From positions 1-39,323 of the forward strand of contig NZ_RXHU01000003.1 of the NCBI RefSeq assembly GCF_003955665.1: 39,323 nucleotides of DNA. The letters are read 5' to 3'. The notes beneath the pieces were generated by a model. It did not search any database, had not been told where the DNA came from, and was given only the letters and a program-made list of their open reading frames with translations. Positions 16,101 to 24,900 of this stretch are shown here, one piece after another. The stretch's first letter is position 1. Each line of letters opens with the position of its first letter. Made by a program: the position numbers and the translations under genes. The DNA comes from Paenibacillus whitsoniae. GTDB taxonomy: Bacteria > Bacillota > Bacilli > Paenibacillales > NBRC-103111.

Positions 16101-18558
16101 CGGATACCTGGACGGTCAAAGAAGAAGGGATCGCCGCCGGCGACAGACTCACCGTCGTCACAGCGCCCTTATTCACGACGATGCCTTCCTGCCGAGCGAG
16201 CTCCGTCCCGCCCGCGACCGTCAAGACCACGGCGGTATCAGCGGCAGCTGGCCACCAATAGTCATAGTGCGTGATACCAGCGGTCAGCGGTTTACGTGAC
16301 GAGCTGGCATTCGAGCTGCTCAAGTCGAACCAAGCGGAGCCCAAGATGCTCGGATAATCGGTGACGATGTCAATCGACAGCTTGCCCGCAACGCGCAGCG
16401 GCAGTCCCCCAGCGGATTTGCCGTTCGGGCTGTTGGTCAATCGCGCCTTGATCGCATCGATCTGCGTCACCCCGTCCGCGACTGTGAAGACTGCGCGATA
16501 GAAACCGGATGCTGCCGGCGTTTCCGTCAATTCCATCGTTCGCATGGTCGTCTTCGTCATGGCGGGATCGCTGCCTATCATCTCCTGATAGGTGATATCG
16601 GCGACAACCGCCTGTCCCGGACTCCCGGACGCCGTAATCGTTACCCCACCGCCGGGATTTACACTGCTGAATGTAAGATCGCCGTCCATCACTGACCATG
16701 ACGCTGAATCGACCGCAGCACCGGATTGTTGCTGCTGACATTCGCCGTAGCAGTAGGTGTACATCTCGCCGTCACGAACGTACAACACCCGGTTGCCGAT
16801 CTCATCGATCTGGGCGTTGTCCGCAGATATGGCCGGGTTTCCGATTCTGTCCACTTGGCCGGAATCCCGATCGAACCGTTCTGCATAGTTCGTAAGGTAG
16901 ATGCTGCCTGACGGGTTATTGTCGTGGAGCGTCGCAACTACATACCTTCCATCACCGCTCATGGAAGTCTCCAGGTAGTTTTTATCCTTCCGCTCGCTCG
17001 AATCGCGATTGTCTGGAAAGAAATCCTCCGTCCAGTGATCCGGGTCGACGTCCCTGAGATCGATCGCCCACAATTTATTCCAGCCAATGCCGAATCCCAC
17101 GCTCACGGCCAAGAATCGGCCATCGTTGCTGAGGGTCGGTTTTCTGACTTGCTTGGCATACCCGCTGATCCAGACGTGCGTGCCGGCAGCCATGTCGTAG
17201 ACGGCAACCGCATCGGTTCCGTCGGGATCGGTCGCATCCTGCAAATCGGTGGATGTCGTCCAATACGCGACGTGCGAGCCGTCGCCGCTAATCGCCGGCA
17301 TCTGACTGACGCCATTGCCCGGCAATTGATCAGCCCTGTGGCTGATCAGCTTTTTCGTATGAGCGATCACGTCATACACGTAGATTTGACCGCCTTCTGC
17401 GAAGACAACCCGGCTTCCATCTGCGCTCAGCGAAGGTTGCTCCGCACGCAAGGCCGGATTCGAAATCATTGTGACTTCGCCTGAGTCGGCCTGATAGACG
17501 TATACGGCATATTTGGACCCATCCGTTGGAGCTGCGACAGCCAGATTGGTTGCCTTCGAAGCGAATGTGATGACCCGTCCCGAGCGATCCGCCGCAAGAT
17601 CTTTCAAATCTCCGTTCAGCGCCTGTCCGTCAGAGGTCACATTCACGACCTCGTCAACGCCGGTTTCCGTTTGGATGCGATGCAGAAGCGATTGATCCTC
17701 CGCCATATACAACACAGCGCTGCCATCCCGGAGAAGAAGCGTTGTGCCCGGGAAACCCGCACTTGTCAACTTCACTTCGCCAGCCGGAGAAGTGCCTGCA
17801 TAGATTTGTCTGTCATCAGACTCGTTACCCGCCGCATCGAAGGCGCAGACCCGAAAAGTGTAAGCTTTTCCCGAAGCAAGGTTCTCCAGCAAATATTCCG
17901 TGTTGGCCGTTTCCTTCAGCAACTGGCCCGTCTTGTCATAAATCCGGTAACCGACAACCGAAGGATCGGCGATCTTGCCGCCGCTGCCGTTAGACACTTG
18001 AGGCGGCGACCATTGCAGCAGCACGGTCGAATCGGTCGGATAAGCAAGCTGCCAGCGCTCGTCCTCTACCATCTTCGGCGGCGTTCGATCTACTTCTATG
18101 ATAGCCGGAGCCGATGCCTCGCTTGTCTCCCCGTTGAGTTCCGCCGTTGCCGCGATCTGATACACGCCATCAGCGGAATCAAGCCATAGCAAGTAGTTGA
18201 AGCGCCCTGTTTCATCGGCTTCGATCGTCTCTTCTTCGACGATGTCCCCGTTATACACGCTGTAAGTCACCGTGACCGCAGCGCCGGCTGCAGCGCTGCC
18301 GGCAACGACAAGGCTCTCTTCGTTCGTAAGGGCGGGCAGCGGATCAAGCTGCGGCGCCTCCAGCTTAGCGGAAGCCGCCAAAAGCGATTCGGGCGTTAGC
18401 CCGGCCAGCAGGCTGCGAAACATGTTATCCGATGCTTCATCGATGGCTGTGCGTGCCGAAGCTGTCGCAGGAGATCCGAACGTTTGCGGCATCAAACTGC
18501 TTAGTGCAACGGAGATGGCGAGAAACAGGCTCAACATCCTCAGCGTAGTGCGACCCAT
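10114..18558 (-). CDS. Giant secreted S-layer-anchored multidomain protein with SLH repeats
   Basis: Encodes 2814 residues from ATG 18558, with AAGGGGTG 8 nt upstream. Layout: signal peptide (about 1-30); Ig-like segment; fibronectin-III module (about 156-255); beta-propeller repeats of TolB/WD40 type (about 265-600, with repeated PSLSADGSRVVF-like strands); many Ig-like and carboxypeptidase-regulatory-like beta-sandwiches (one near 1190); a helical segment with a hydrophobic stretch (about 1915-2040, hydrophobic core about 1978-2003); another regulatory-like module (about 2050-2140); an SbsA-like Ig module (about 2150-2243); two fibronectin-III modules (about 2253-2448); and three SLH domains (about 2606-2814). 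SLH domains bind pyruvylated secondary cell-wall polymer, so the protein should sit on the cell surface. No catalytic domain was recognised; adhesion or display is inferred. It ends the cupin/membrane-protein operon. Confidence 0.9.
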   Translation of the reverse strand: MGRTTLRMLSLFLAISVALSSLMPQTFGSPATASARTAIDEASDNMFRSLLAGLTPESLLAASAKLEAPQLDPLPALTNEESLVVAGSAAAGAAVTVTYSVYNGDIVEEETIEADETGRFNYLLWLDSADGVYQIAATAELNGETSEASAPAIIEVDRTPPKMVEDERWQLAYPTDSTVLLQWSPPQVSNGSGGKIADPSVVGYRIYDKTGQLLKETANTEYLLENLASGKAYTFRVCAFDAAGNESDDRQIYAGTSPAGEVKLTSAGFPGTTLLLRDGSAVLYMAEDQSLLHRIQTETGVDEVVNVTSDGQALNGDLKDLAADRSGRVITFASKATNLAVAAPTDGSKYAVYVYQADSGEVTMISNPALRAEQPSLSADGSRVVFAEGGQIYVYDVIAHTKKLISHRADQLPGNGVSQMPAISGDGSHVAYWTTSTDLQDATDPDGTDAVAVYDMAAGTHVWISGYAKQVRKPTLSNDGRFLAVSVGFGIGWNKLWAIDLRDVDPDHWTEDFFPDNRDSSERKDKNYLETSMSGDGRYVVATLHDNNPSGSIYLTNYAERFDRDSGQVDRIGNPAISADNAQIDEIGNRVLYVRDGEMYTYCYGECQQQQSGAAVDSASWSVMDGDLTFSSVNPGGGVTITASGSPGQAVVADITYQEMIGSDPAMTKTTMRTMELTETPAASGFYRAVFTVADGVTQIDAIKARLTNSPNGKSAGGLPLRVAGKLSIDIVTDYPSILGSAWFDLSSSNASSSRKPLTAGITHYDYWWPAAADTAVVLTVAGGTELARQEGIVVNKGAVTTVSLSPAAIPSSLTVQVSADRGAPITAEVLFMDEGGTEIARIPTDGQGKAVLVNRHAGERLRVAVIPPSGYQAPPEQTVMLAIGGTQLSMPIVKLQDVYSLSYAREVGNGSDKVPVIDSDVVLTVKAAAGRAVRAKLSKDVRQVDGTIAADQEWLTLTETSPASGYYQATYRIAEGTAALNGFVLEIDGILQAQIYPIGRSIASRVRLVIDAPPNSESEQWIESATISVSHVGSSYFAGLYRIEGQERSLLVDVPYPNAQYQVVLGARNTYSDLVYVTSPGSGQTADTDAVIAPRFQFEYRLKVAEIGDVIQATLRDAVSREIVWSGNFYNETVAKFTLPRGGAASASLELTATVADPAYEKATITFQADVRTRSVDIALPKKPEALLQGHVLGKDGKPAPGSAVTIVVGSGSAGFTRTYTLMTDSNGEYSMRVPAGPVQLRAKNTAGSGSLSRALALDLSGDRTVDLQLQDLAAVTLRLYTRLGGGAWDGPIELDFATNYHLYVSPQFSYSTFRDGVYQAWATTGDTIRICANGIEAGLPSECREAIVGADNKADIEIRLENPGGQAAFRAYDPNGEPLNVLDATLYDLDNNDVRNELLMLDPERRQFYVPLASGGNKRMMLRMLYTNTAASVQFTAQPGGLVTLGDVHLQPAGYFGGAGNGLEVGTDWTTPGGRFTLRAVYKNSVLGTARDAVMEIDLPKEVEFAPGTLVLNGKAVEPALAGRTLEIPLGEIAGLTGGSVQLQLKMTGGIDASQITIAGTMKYKDVQLQEQEQIFGSAVLSVTPVTLRAPEIVTNSQFEVSGYAPAGSEVTVYDNGVAVGQSSVSPAGTWTRSVKLAESDARRHQLTSEATVGGVRSPGARAVVIYDPNDPGLETVSMQQQQGRLVAFDPASGVAVFPYVVVPNRPFVFELKFRDPSRISDVYVQMGDQSARAQLVGGKYQAVLPFTNNLGPVSVDYRKKPDAAAVPAELPTEEAYRNSLPSPLSDYQVEWKAGPGETAPDGSIIPAGSAAFQAKLNGKMTARINISSVPVDYTPSDKELRQAQATGIAVYGFSMTRSVSDTGISLRVSAYVPMGAGSFSAGSKGQSRVTALAVQEKVALTTMEFALKAANQGVTIRDLIQGFSDAIDPDSFEARANAALERAKQICDPAAREYYVDFAKEVAADMLMHNMVKFELSMAALVLIPGGFIGLGFWGVSYYIGLKLDEVANNELTELEDHLRNYNSELCKKKNPINPVAEPKYIWDPSGYVYEGVPDNRVEGATATVLEKDGASGEWNVWDAEWYGQTNPLATDARGQYGWDVPEGKWKVKYEKEGYVGAYSDELDVPPPQLEVNIPLVSYAAPLPERAKAAPGGAYVDVYFSKPIDEASIQTDAVTVASESGAETPIPGTVLAVHPVEASGKRLSSVIRFTPTEALAEGLYRVSVSATVASYAGVPAGSAAELQVRVTARDGSAPAEAANVTVGVTFDKATVLWSDPSDDDYVMARIRWKQAGEAAYGTPIEVDKGTEWAQIPGLPAASGYEFMITTVDDAGNESSGVTASWTSAADWRAPLPVTGLKTVSVADRLIALSWKDPSSASADLAKLRLSWAKTDPSDAPQEGEALPGAESFIISGLAPATEYTVSIAAIDRDGNASPGTFITVRTASASAGGTGGDNGIGGGPIHNGPPAASPKETKVEIDTRGGSFKAFDDWLVLLAEPGAYPAASTLTLKRGAEAEHPLAAGYTRMSDTLEITGAAGAAHGKPLRLTVRLDPTVVGKADPRKLGLYKLDPAAEAGWTYVGGVLEKDAFRLTTAIPSDGTYAVLLYERSFADLTAHWSSDEVAVLVSRHLADGLSADRFEPDRPITRAEVTKLLVSALKQGNPAVRPAQGAPAGLSGEETGQLIPMTTFSDVSSEAWYASYVRMAAEMGLVYGDNGRFRPNDPVTREELATLLQRFAAIQGFEAAPPAEEASSLDLFADVQDVSSWAREAVALAVSQYWMQGMTETELKPLGQASRAQAASLLLRVLTSLGAT

Positions 18559-18599
18559 TTTGATTTCACCCCTTCATCTGTCATAACGGCTGCGATGGC

Positions 18600-18965
18600 T
18601 CAGCGCACATACTTCACCGCATTGATCGAGAATAGAATCGTTCCTACAACAACCATGACGCCTCCGATGGACACCACCGGGATGAAGGCCATGTTTCCGG
18701 ATAACAGCATGCTGGCGAGCCCTGCCATCATGATCGGTATGCCGATCATATGCAGCCAGAAATGCCACTTGCCAAGCCTGGATGCCCCCGCAGCCGGAAA
18801 TACATGATACAGTATCCCACCTAACGCCATGGACACCCAGCCAAGCAAATTCACATGCGCATGCACTGGGCTGAGCGTGTAGTTCTCCGATATAGACATG
18901 CCCATTCCCATCAATACCCCGATTACAAAATAAAACGTGGATCCAATGATCATTTTTCTCGACAT
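18600..18965 (-). CDS. Small heme-copper-oxidase-like membrane protein
   Basis: A 121-residue protein with four predicted membrane helices. Conserved-looking histidines occur in SPVHAHVNLLGW (H35, H37), ILYHVFP (H54) and KWHFWLHMIG (H68, H72). This resembles the short single-domain relatives of cytochrome oxidase subunit I (cbb3/NorB-like) often annotated as cytochrome c oxidase. At this length it cannot form a full oxidase core; heme binding is possible but unproven. The start is ATG 18965 with AGGAG 8 nt upstream. It lies 20 nt after the cupin gene and 41 nt before the giant SLH gene, so the three are probably one transcript. Confidence 0.7.
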   Translation of the reverse strand: MSRKMIIGSTFYFVIGVLMGMGMSISENYTLSPVHAHVNLLGWVSMALGGILYHVFPAAGASRLGKWHFWLHMIGIPIMMAGLASMLLSGNMAFIPVVSIGGVMVVVGTILFSINAVKYVR

Positions 18966-18985
18966 TTGTCGCGCTCCTCTCGTGA

Positions 18986-19543
18986 TTAGCCGTTCAAATA
19001 GGCTTTCATCAGCTTCTTCTCAACGTTCAACATTCGTGCTATTCGGTAAAGCGTGCCGAAAATCGCTTTCTGTACCTTCAGCGAAACGTTCGGCATGTAG
19101 GTTTCTCCCCAGTGGAAAAATACGGCGGCATCCAAAAGGCTCTTCGGAATACCGTTGCTGCGCAACTTCCCGTCGCGCGCCAATCCGTAGGACAGTCGCA
19201 AGAAATATTCAAAATACCGTGCCGGTCTGACCGTCGTCAGAAAGACGACCGGTTCCGTGCTGTCATTGTAAAAACGGTGAATCGAACCAATGGATGAAAC
19301 CACCGAGTCTCCCGGCAGCAGCACGATCGTACGGCCGTCACAAACCATGCCCAGCTGTCCCTCCTCCACTTCGAATTGCTCGGAGAACGCGGTGTGATAA
19401 TGAAGCGGAGTTCCCCCGCCAGGCTGCAGGACAACCCGCACCAACTCGTATTCTCCATCCGTCTCCGCCGAGGTTCTCACGAATGTCACCCGGTCTCCGA
19501 TCATCGGATTTTCGATTGTCCGATGTTCGTCATAATCAAACAT
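18986..19543 (-). CDS. Cupin-domain protein
   Basis: The predicted product has 185 residues from ATG 19543, chosen because AAAGGAG lies 9 nt upstream; the frame extends to 19642 but the extra part overlaps the promoter. Cupin motif 1 is PLHYHTAFSEQF, giving the two His and the Glu metal ligands; motif 2 is PGDSVVSSIGSIHRFYN, giving the third His. The remaining C-terminal part is helical and basic. Single-domain cupins of this type include small oxygenases and binding proteins; the substrate cannot be assigned. It is the first gene of the unit continuing into the membrane protein and the SLH protein, and its promoter overlaps a palindrome shared with the GH44 gene. Confidence 0.82.
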   Translation of the reverse strand: MFDYDEHRTIENPMIGDRVTFVRTSAETDGEYELVRVVLQPGGGTPLHYHTAFSEQFEVEEGQLGMVCDGRTIVLLPGDSVVSSIGSIHRFYNDSTEPVVFLTTVRPARYFEYFLRLSYGLARDGKLRSNGIPKSLLDAAVFFHWGETYMPNVSLKVQKAIFGTLYRIARMLNVEKKLMKAYLNG

Positions 19544-19612
19544 GCGATTATGCTCCTTTCTGAATTTGAATGCTGCGACATTCACTGTAACACCGGATTG
19601 CTCGGTCGCGAT

Positions 19613-19642
19613 ATTATACGGACGTATAGTTTTGAACGCCAA
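19613..19642 (-). promoter_or_regulatory. Promoter and palindromic operator of the cupin/SLH unit
   Basis: On the minus strand, a TTGGCG (-35, 19642-19637) and a TATAAT (-10, 19618-19613) are 18 bp apart. The palindrome TATACG-GA-CGTATA (19615-19628) overlaps the -10 box. The same palindrome with a different centre lies at 25507-25520 upstream of the GH44 gene. This position suggests repression. The protein that binds is unknown; the LuxR-type regulator encoded next door is one candidate. Confidence 0.6.
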
Positions 19643-19688
19643 AAAACCAAGGAGTCAAGCGAACAGGCCGCTTAGCTCCTTGGTTTTT
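19642..19688 (-). terminator. Terminator of the LuxR-type regulator gene, possibly bidirectional
   Basis: Long inverted repeat: AAAAACCAAGGAG-TC-AAGCG pairs with CGCTT-AG-CTCCTTGGTTTTT around a 7-base loop. The A/T arms provide a T-run in either direction. It lies 56 nt beyond the regulator's stop codon and directly upstream of the cupin promoter. Confidence 0.85.
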
Positions 19689-19743
19689 GAGAGATGAAAT
19701 GAATTGCATTGTTTTTTACAATAACGACTTTGGCCTTGACGCA

Positions 19744-21786
19744 TCAGGCAATGCCGGATTTTCCGACAAGCAGCTTGATCAATTGGCCACGGCCTTTCAC
19801 GGACAACTTGCTATATATCGAGCTCACGTGCTTCTTCACTGTAATTTCACTGACATACAGCTCTGCGGCGATCTCGGCGTTAGTCAAACCGTCCAGTACG
19901 AGCGAGGCCACTTCCCGTTCCCGTTCCGTCAACCGGTCGTCCAACCCGCCGGGCACAGCCGCTCCGCCGGAAAATCCGCCTTGCTTCAGCAGAAACCCGA
20001 GGAAATCCTCCAGTTTCTCCCCGCGCGTATCCATCACGAAAGTCGGCGTCGGTGTTCGCCCGTCATAATTCTGATGCAGCAAACCGGGTACATCCTGGAA
20101 TCCGAGCGCCCGGTGAACTTCGCCGAAGAATGGAGCCGGCGGCGGAGAAGCAACGAAGAGCCCTCCACGGAACATGTGCGAGAACATCAGGAATAGACCT
20201 TCCACGATCAGATCCGGATTGCTCCAGTCAGCAAAATCAATCGATCGAATGAACCACCCGGCTTGCTCGAGAGGCTGAACCTCAAGCTGCTTGTATTCAG
20301 CGGGCGGCAGCGAAGCCAGGTAGGGACCAGCGAACAGGTCGCCGCGCAAGTCATCTAGCGTCTTCACATGAATCGGAACGATCACCGCCAATCCGACGGC
20401 CTCACCTTCCGCGGATCTGAGCAGCATGACAGAGCGGGAATCCAGTTCAATCCACCTGCGCAAATCGAGGTTCTTCACCGCCAGCGTCATTCCTTCTTCT
20501 CCCTCGGTACTCTCGTATCGGGCTGACGTATCCGGGTCGATCACGGATAGCGAAAGCGGCGTGCCGGCATCTCTCCTTCTGTTCAGATAGCGTTCGCCCT
20601 CGTCTGCGTTATCTGCTGTCAGCGTTTCCCACGCATAGCCGCCCCGGGCTCTCACCTGAACGGACGTACGCACGAGCCCGCTTCCCGTGTAATAATACAG
20701 TTCCCCAACTTCCCATTCCGTGTTCCGGAAGACGGACGAACGACGAATGCGGGCCGCGAAGTAAAGCGCCGCTCTCCCCCTTAGATTCTCATAATAAGTT
20801 GGCATACGCTCCTCCAATTGCTTGCGCATGGCCCCACGCACCAAGTCGTGCAGCATCCAGCCCCGGTCCGTCCTACGGACGAACGACAGCCCGATCAAGC
20901 GCCCGAAGGCTTCGTCGTCGATTTCCTTATCCAATACATATTGCAGCAATTCGCGGTTTACGTGATGCAATACGGCAGCAGCCTCCACCAATTGGCGCAG
21001 CCAATCTTCCGGCACCTCCCGCAGCCAAACCTTCAGTAAATGTTCGAACCATTCCGCGTCGCTAGTTGGGCCGCTTGCCCAATCCGTTTGCGTGCCAATG
21101 AACGCGGCCAGCGACAGTGCAAGCGGGTGCCCGCGCGTCTTCATCTGAATGCGCGCAATCTGGTCGCCGTCCGTGATGCCGGATCGCCGGAGGTAATCTT
21201 CCGAAGCTGCGTCGCTTAGATGATCGAGCGGCATGTAGCAGATTTGCTCGCGCAAAGCCGGCACGACGATCCACTGATCCTTCAGCTTGTATCGGCCCGT
21301 GATCAGAACCAGAACGTTAGATGGCAAATGCTTGACAAATTGCTCCCGCAGCCATCCGTCCAGCTCGCTCATTTCCTCATACGTATCCAGCGCCACGATA
21401 ACTTTCCTGTTTTCCGAGGTGCTGCGGATCTCGTCGTGGAAACACGCTTCCAGCGCATCTGATCTCCGCTCCAGCAAGCTGATGGAAGCATCCGTTCTTC
21501 CGGCCTGCAGCTGCCGGAGCAGCCGCCAGATGAACTGTTCGCTCGTGTGATTGAAATCCCGGCTGTCCACAAACAGCATCGTAGCGCCCGAGCGCTGCGC
21601 CATCCGGCGGTAGGCGTCAAGCAGAAAGCTTTTGCCGGTGCCGGCCGTGCCGTAAAGGTTCCAAATCCGCTTACCGTCGATGATTCCCTCCGCCAAATAG
21701 CGATTGAATCGCGCCAGCTCGCGGTCACGCTCTGCCATATATGCGTTATTTTGCTCCCCGCTGCTGTCCACCCTATAATCGATCAC
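19744..21786 (-). CDS. LuxR-family transcriptional regulator with N-terminal STAND ATPase (LAL/MalT-like)
   Basis: The 680-residue product carries a P-loop GTAGTGKS at 46-53, a Walker B-like KVIVALDTYEE near 130, and a sensor-like VLVLITGR. A winged-helix/arm region follows, then a long middle part without recognised repeats, and a C-terminal LuxR helix-turn-helix (about 612-675: LTEREREVASLVLDGLTN, AEIAAELYVSEITVKKHV). This is the layout of large ATP-binding LuxR regulators, in which an inducer and ATP drive oligomerisation and DNA binding. The start is GTG 21786, 6 nt after GAGGTG. It lies between the cupin/SLH unit and the GH44 gene, both of which carry the same palindrome, so it may control them. 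That link is inference. Confidence 0.88.
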   Translation of the reverse strand: MIDYRVDSSGEQNNAYMAERDRELARFNRYLAEGIIDGKRIWNLYGTAGTGKSFLLDAYRRMAQRSGATMLFVDSRDFNHTSEQFIWRLLRQLQAGRTDASISLLERRSDALEACFHDEIRSTSENRKVIVALDTYEEMSELDGWLREQFVKHLPSNVLVLITGRYKLKDQWIVVPALREQICYMPLDHLSDAASEDYLRRSGITDGDQIARIQMKTRGHPLALSLAAFIGTQTDWASGPTSDAEWFEHLLKVWLREVPEDWLRQLVEAAAVLHHVNRELLQYVLDKEIDDEAFGRLIGLSFVRRTDRGWMLHDLVRGAMRKQLEERMPTYYENLRGRAALYFAARIRRSSVFRNTEWEVGELYYYTGSGLVRTSVQVRARGGYAWETLTADNADEGERYLNRRRDAGTPLSLSVIDPDTSARYESTEGEEGMTLAVKNLDLRRWIELDSRSVMLLRSAEGEAVGLAVIVPIHVKTLDDLRGDLFAGPYLASLPPAEYKQLEVQPLEQAGWFIRSIDFADWSNPDLIVEGLFLMFSHMFRGGLFVASPPPAPFFGEVHRALGFQDVPGLLHQNYDGRTPTPTFVMDTRGEKLEDFLGFLLKQGGFSGGAAVPGGLDDRLTEREREVASLVLDGLTNAEIAAELYVSEITVKKHVSSIYSKLSVKGRGQLIKLLVGKSGIA

Positions 21787-21887
21787 GCTCGCACCTCATC
21801 CCTATTACTGGAAATCCATTCGATTTATGCCAGTCTATGCCTCTCATTCTAAGGGGAAAACGGCTATCGGTAAACCCCTTTCTGAAT

Positions 21888-21935
21888 GCAAAGAAGAAGC
21901 CCCCTCCCACGCAACTTGTGCGCGAAAAGGGCTTC
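21888..21935 (-). terminator. Rho-independent terminator of the GH44 gene
   Basis: On the minus strand, GAAGCCC and GGGGCTTC close a hairpin whose inner part pairs with several G-T pairs, followed by TTCTTTG. It lies about 16 nt beyond the stop codon of the GH44 gene. Confidence 0.75.
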
Positions 21936-21951
21936 CTTTATTTCCTATCCT

Positions 21952-24900
21952 TTATTCCATGACAAGCAGCGTAGCCGACTTCGCCGGCAGCGTGAGCGAC
22001 AAGCCAGTGGATGTGCCTTGCACGTCGTCCGCCCGGTATAGACGCTTGCGTGATTCAAAACGATACACCTCTACCGTCTCCGCAAGGTTCAGATCTCCTG
22101 CCAGAGAGGCTTGCCGAGGCGCAGAATCTTTATTGAACAGCAGCATGAAGGTCTGACCTTGCGGCGATACGATTGTATAGGCGCCAACCGCGTCGTGGTT
22201 CGAACTGGCCGTGCTGACGACCTCTCCTTCCACTCGACTTCCGTGTCCGTCATAGTTCAGATACAGCTTGAACGCGTCCTCCAGCGGAGTTCCCGCCTCT
22301 AGTGCGCCCCATCGCATGGCGTAATCAACGCCTTCGCGGGCGAACAAGGCCAGCGCTTCCGCCTGGGCCAGACCGCTTCCGATCCCGCTGCCATCCCCGA
22401 AATTATACTCGGAGATGGACAACTTCATGCCCGGTGACGTGCTGTCAATCAACTCGTGCATCCGCGGGATGAGCCGCACCGGCTCCTGAATCCAGGAAGA
22501 CGGATCGACGAAATTCGGATCGTATAAGGACTTGAGCGAGTTGAACCGCCGCTTCGTCATGGCAGGCGATTCATCGCTGGAGAAAGCGATGTTGTCTTCC
22601 GCCGGGTAATAGTGAATGTCCAGCGTATCGATCAGACGGCTGCCATTCTGTTGACGGTACGCTTCGTTCTTGCCGAGCAGCCATTCCAGGTACGGCTTGC
22701 CGTCATGCGCCGCCATATCCGGTCCCGGCGAGCAGCCGTCCGCCGCCGAGTAGAAGTATTCGCACCAGCCCCACGGAACAGGACCGAAAACGTTCGCCTG
22801 CGGGTCGGCAGATTTGATCGCTTGTCCGTATGCCTTCGTGTAATTCCACACTTCATCATACGTTGTCATCTTCGGATGAACGTCCCAGTGAGCATGGCCC
22901 CATAGCATCGGTTCGTTATCGAGCGCATAGTTGTGCACGGCATTGCCGAAACGGCTTTGCAAATGCGTAATCCAATCGGTGATGAACGCCGGCCCGACTT
23001 GCTTCGAAGTATCCGTAGGATCGTTGCCGGTCAAGTAGCTGCCGTCCTTCTTCTTCCCATTTCCAGCATCCGCCCTGCACCAGGCCTCACGCCAGTCGCA
23101 TTCATTGCTTTGCTGCTTCCCGTATTTCTGTTCGGAGAAGCTCCAGCCGATCTCGCGGTTCTTCGGCGTCCAGCCGATCGTCGGGATCTGCAGCAGCACA
23201 TCCGTACGCGCATCGATCGAATCGCGAATGAATTGGTCGGACAGTGACTCATTCGGCTGACCCGACGGCCCTTCATCATCGTACGGCACGTTCAAGAAGT
23301 ACCAATCTCCGCCACGATTTGTCGTATTGAGCTGCCAGTTGTAGCGCGTCATCTGGTTGCCGCCCCAGCGCTTGATCGGCACGTCGATCTGCGAGCGGTT
23401 GTCGGAAGGTGAATCTTCAAAGTTGAGTCCAAAAATTCCCGGGCTGAGCGCACGGCGCGGTTGCGCCGAATCCACCGTCACTTGCACGGCTGGCAATTCC
23501 GGGGTGGGCAGCTGCACGACAGCCGCCGTCTTCAGCATACGAATATCGTCAAAATACACCGTTCCCTGATTTTCTTCCCCCCGCGCCGAAATGACGATGC
23601 CGTCAAAGCTGAGGGAGCTCATGCCCAAATCGGCGAATTTCAGCTTCACTTCCGTCCACTGGTTGGCCGGCACGCCCATGGGAAGCTGCTTGGACAAGTC
23701 GAAGTCGCCGACGAAATTGCGGCCATCCATCAGATTGACCTGCAGGTGCTGTCCGCCCCCAGAGCCCCCGTATACGTTCAGCGCTACGCCATAATAGTTC
23801 GTGAGATCCATGATCGTATCACGATGCATCCAGATGCCCTCATACCCCTTGGCCACAAAAGAAATCGATCGGCTGCCTGAGGCGGCCTGGGTTTGATCCC
23901 CAAAATTTTGCGTCCCCCAGCTCCAATCGGTGTAACCTGGCGCCAGGCGGTCGTCATAGACCGTCTCGGTTTCGTAAGGCGTCACTTGCACATACAGCGA
24001 GGCCGTCGCATCTGCGTAGGCGGCAGTGATCTTGGCCAAGCCGCTGCCAACTGCCGTCAGCACGCCTCGATCAACTGCAACCACGCTCGGGTCGCTGGAC
24101 GACCAGGCAGCCTGAGCGCTCACATTGGCGCCCGATCCATCCGTATAACGAGCCTCGAATGTCACGCTCGAGACATCCCCCGGCGCCAGCACCATCCCGT
24201 ACTGTGAGAGGACGCCCTCGACCATGGCCGGCGGCGCTACGTATTTCTCGAGCAGGCGAATATCGTCGAGGTAAACAGGGGATTGCGCCTCATCTTTCGC
24301 TCCCTGCAGCAGGATGCCGTCGAAAATGCCATTAGGCAATTGCAGCCCCTGCAAGTCGACCGTCACTTGCGCCCAGCTCTTCGCCGGAATTCGGCCGCCT
24401 TCAATGAAGCCGCCAAGGTTTACGCGCGCGGCGTCCCCGCCCCCGGATTTCATCACAAGCTCAATCTCCTGGCCGCCGACTGCGCCCCCGTTAATCCAGA
24501 AGACGAGCCGGTCGTGTTCTTTCACGTTCACCGCGCCGCCGCTATCCTTGTACATGTACAGGCCGCCCCGATTGCCAGGGTTGAAAGATACAGCGCTTTC
24601 CCCTGCATGCACGTAAGCCGTATCCTGCCAATTGTGCTGCGCCCAACTGTAATCCTGGAACATCGAATTCAGCGCATGGTCGTCATATACCGTGATGCCC
24701 GCTTCTGAGTCGTCAGGCGTACCCGCTCCGCCACCACCGCCATGGCTTCCTCCTTCACCTCCGGAGGGCTCCTCCTGTTCGTCCGGCACGACGACCGGAT
24801 CGTCCCCTCCGCCGCTTGCCGGATCCTCACCCGCACCTTGGATCAGCACGATGTCATCCAAGTAAATGGCAGCTTGCGGGCCACTGGTGGTCCCTCGGAT

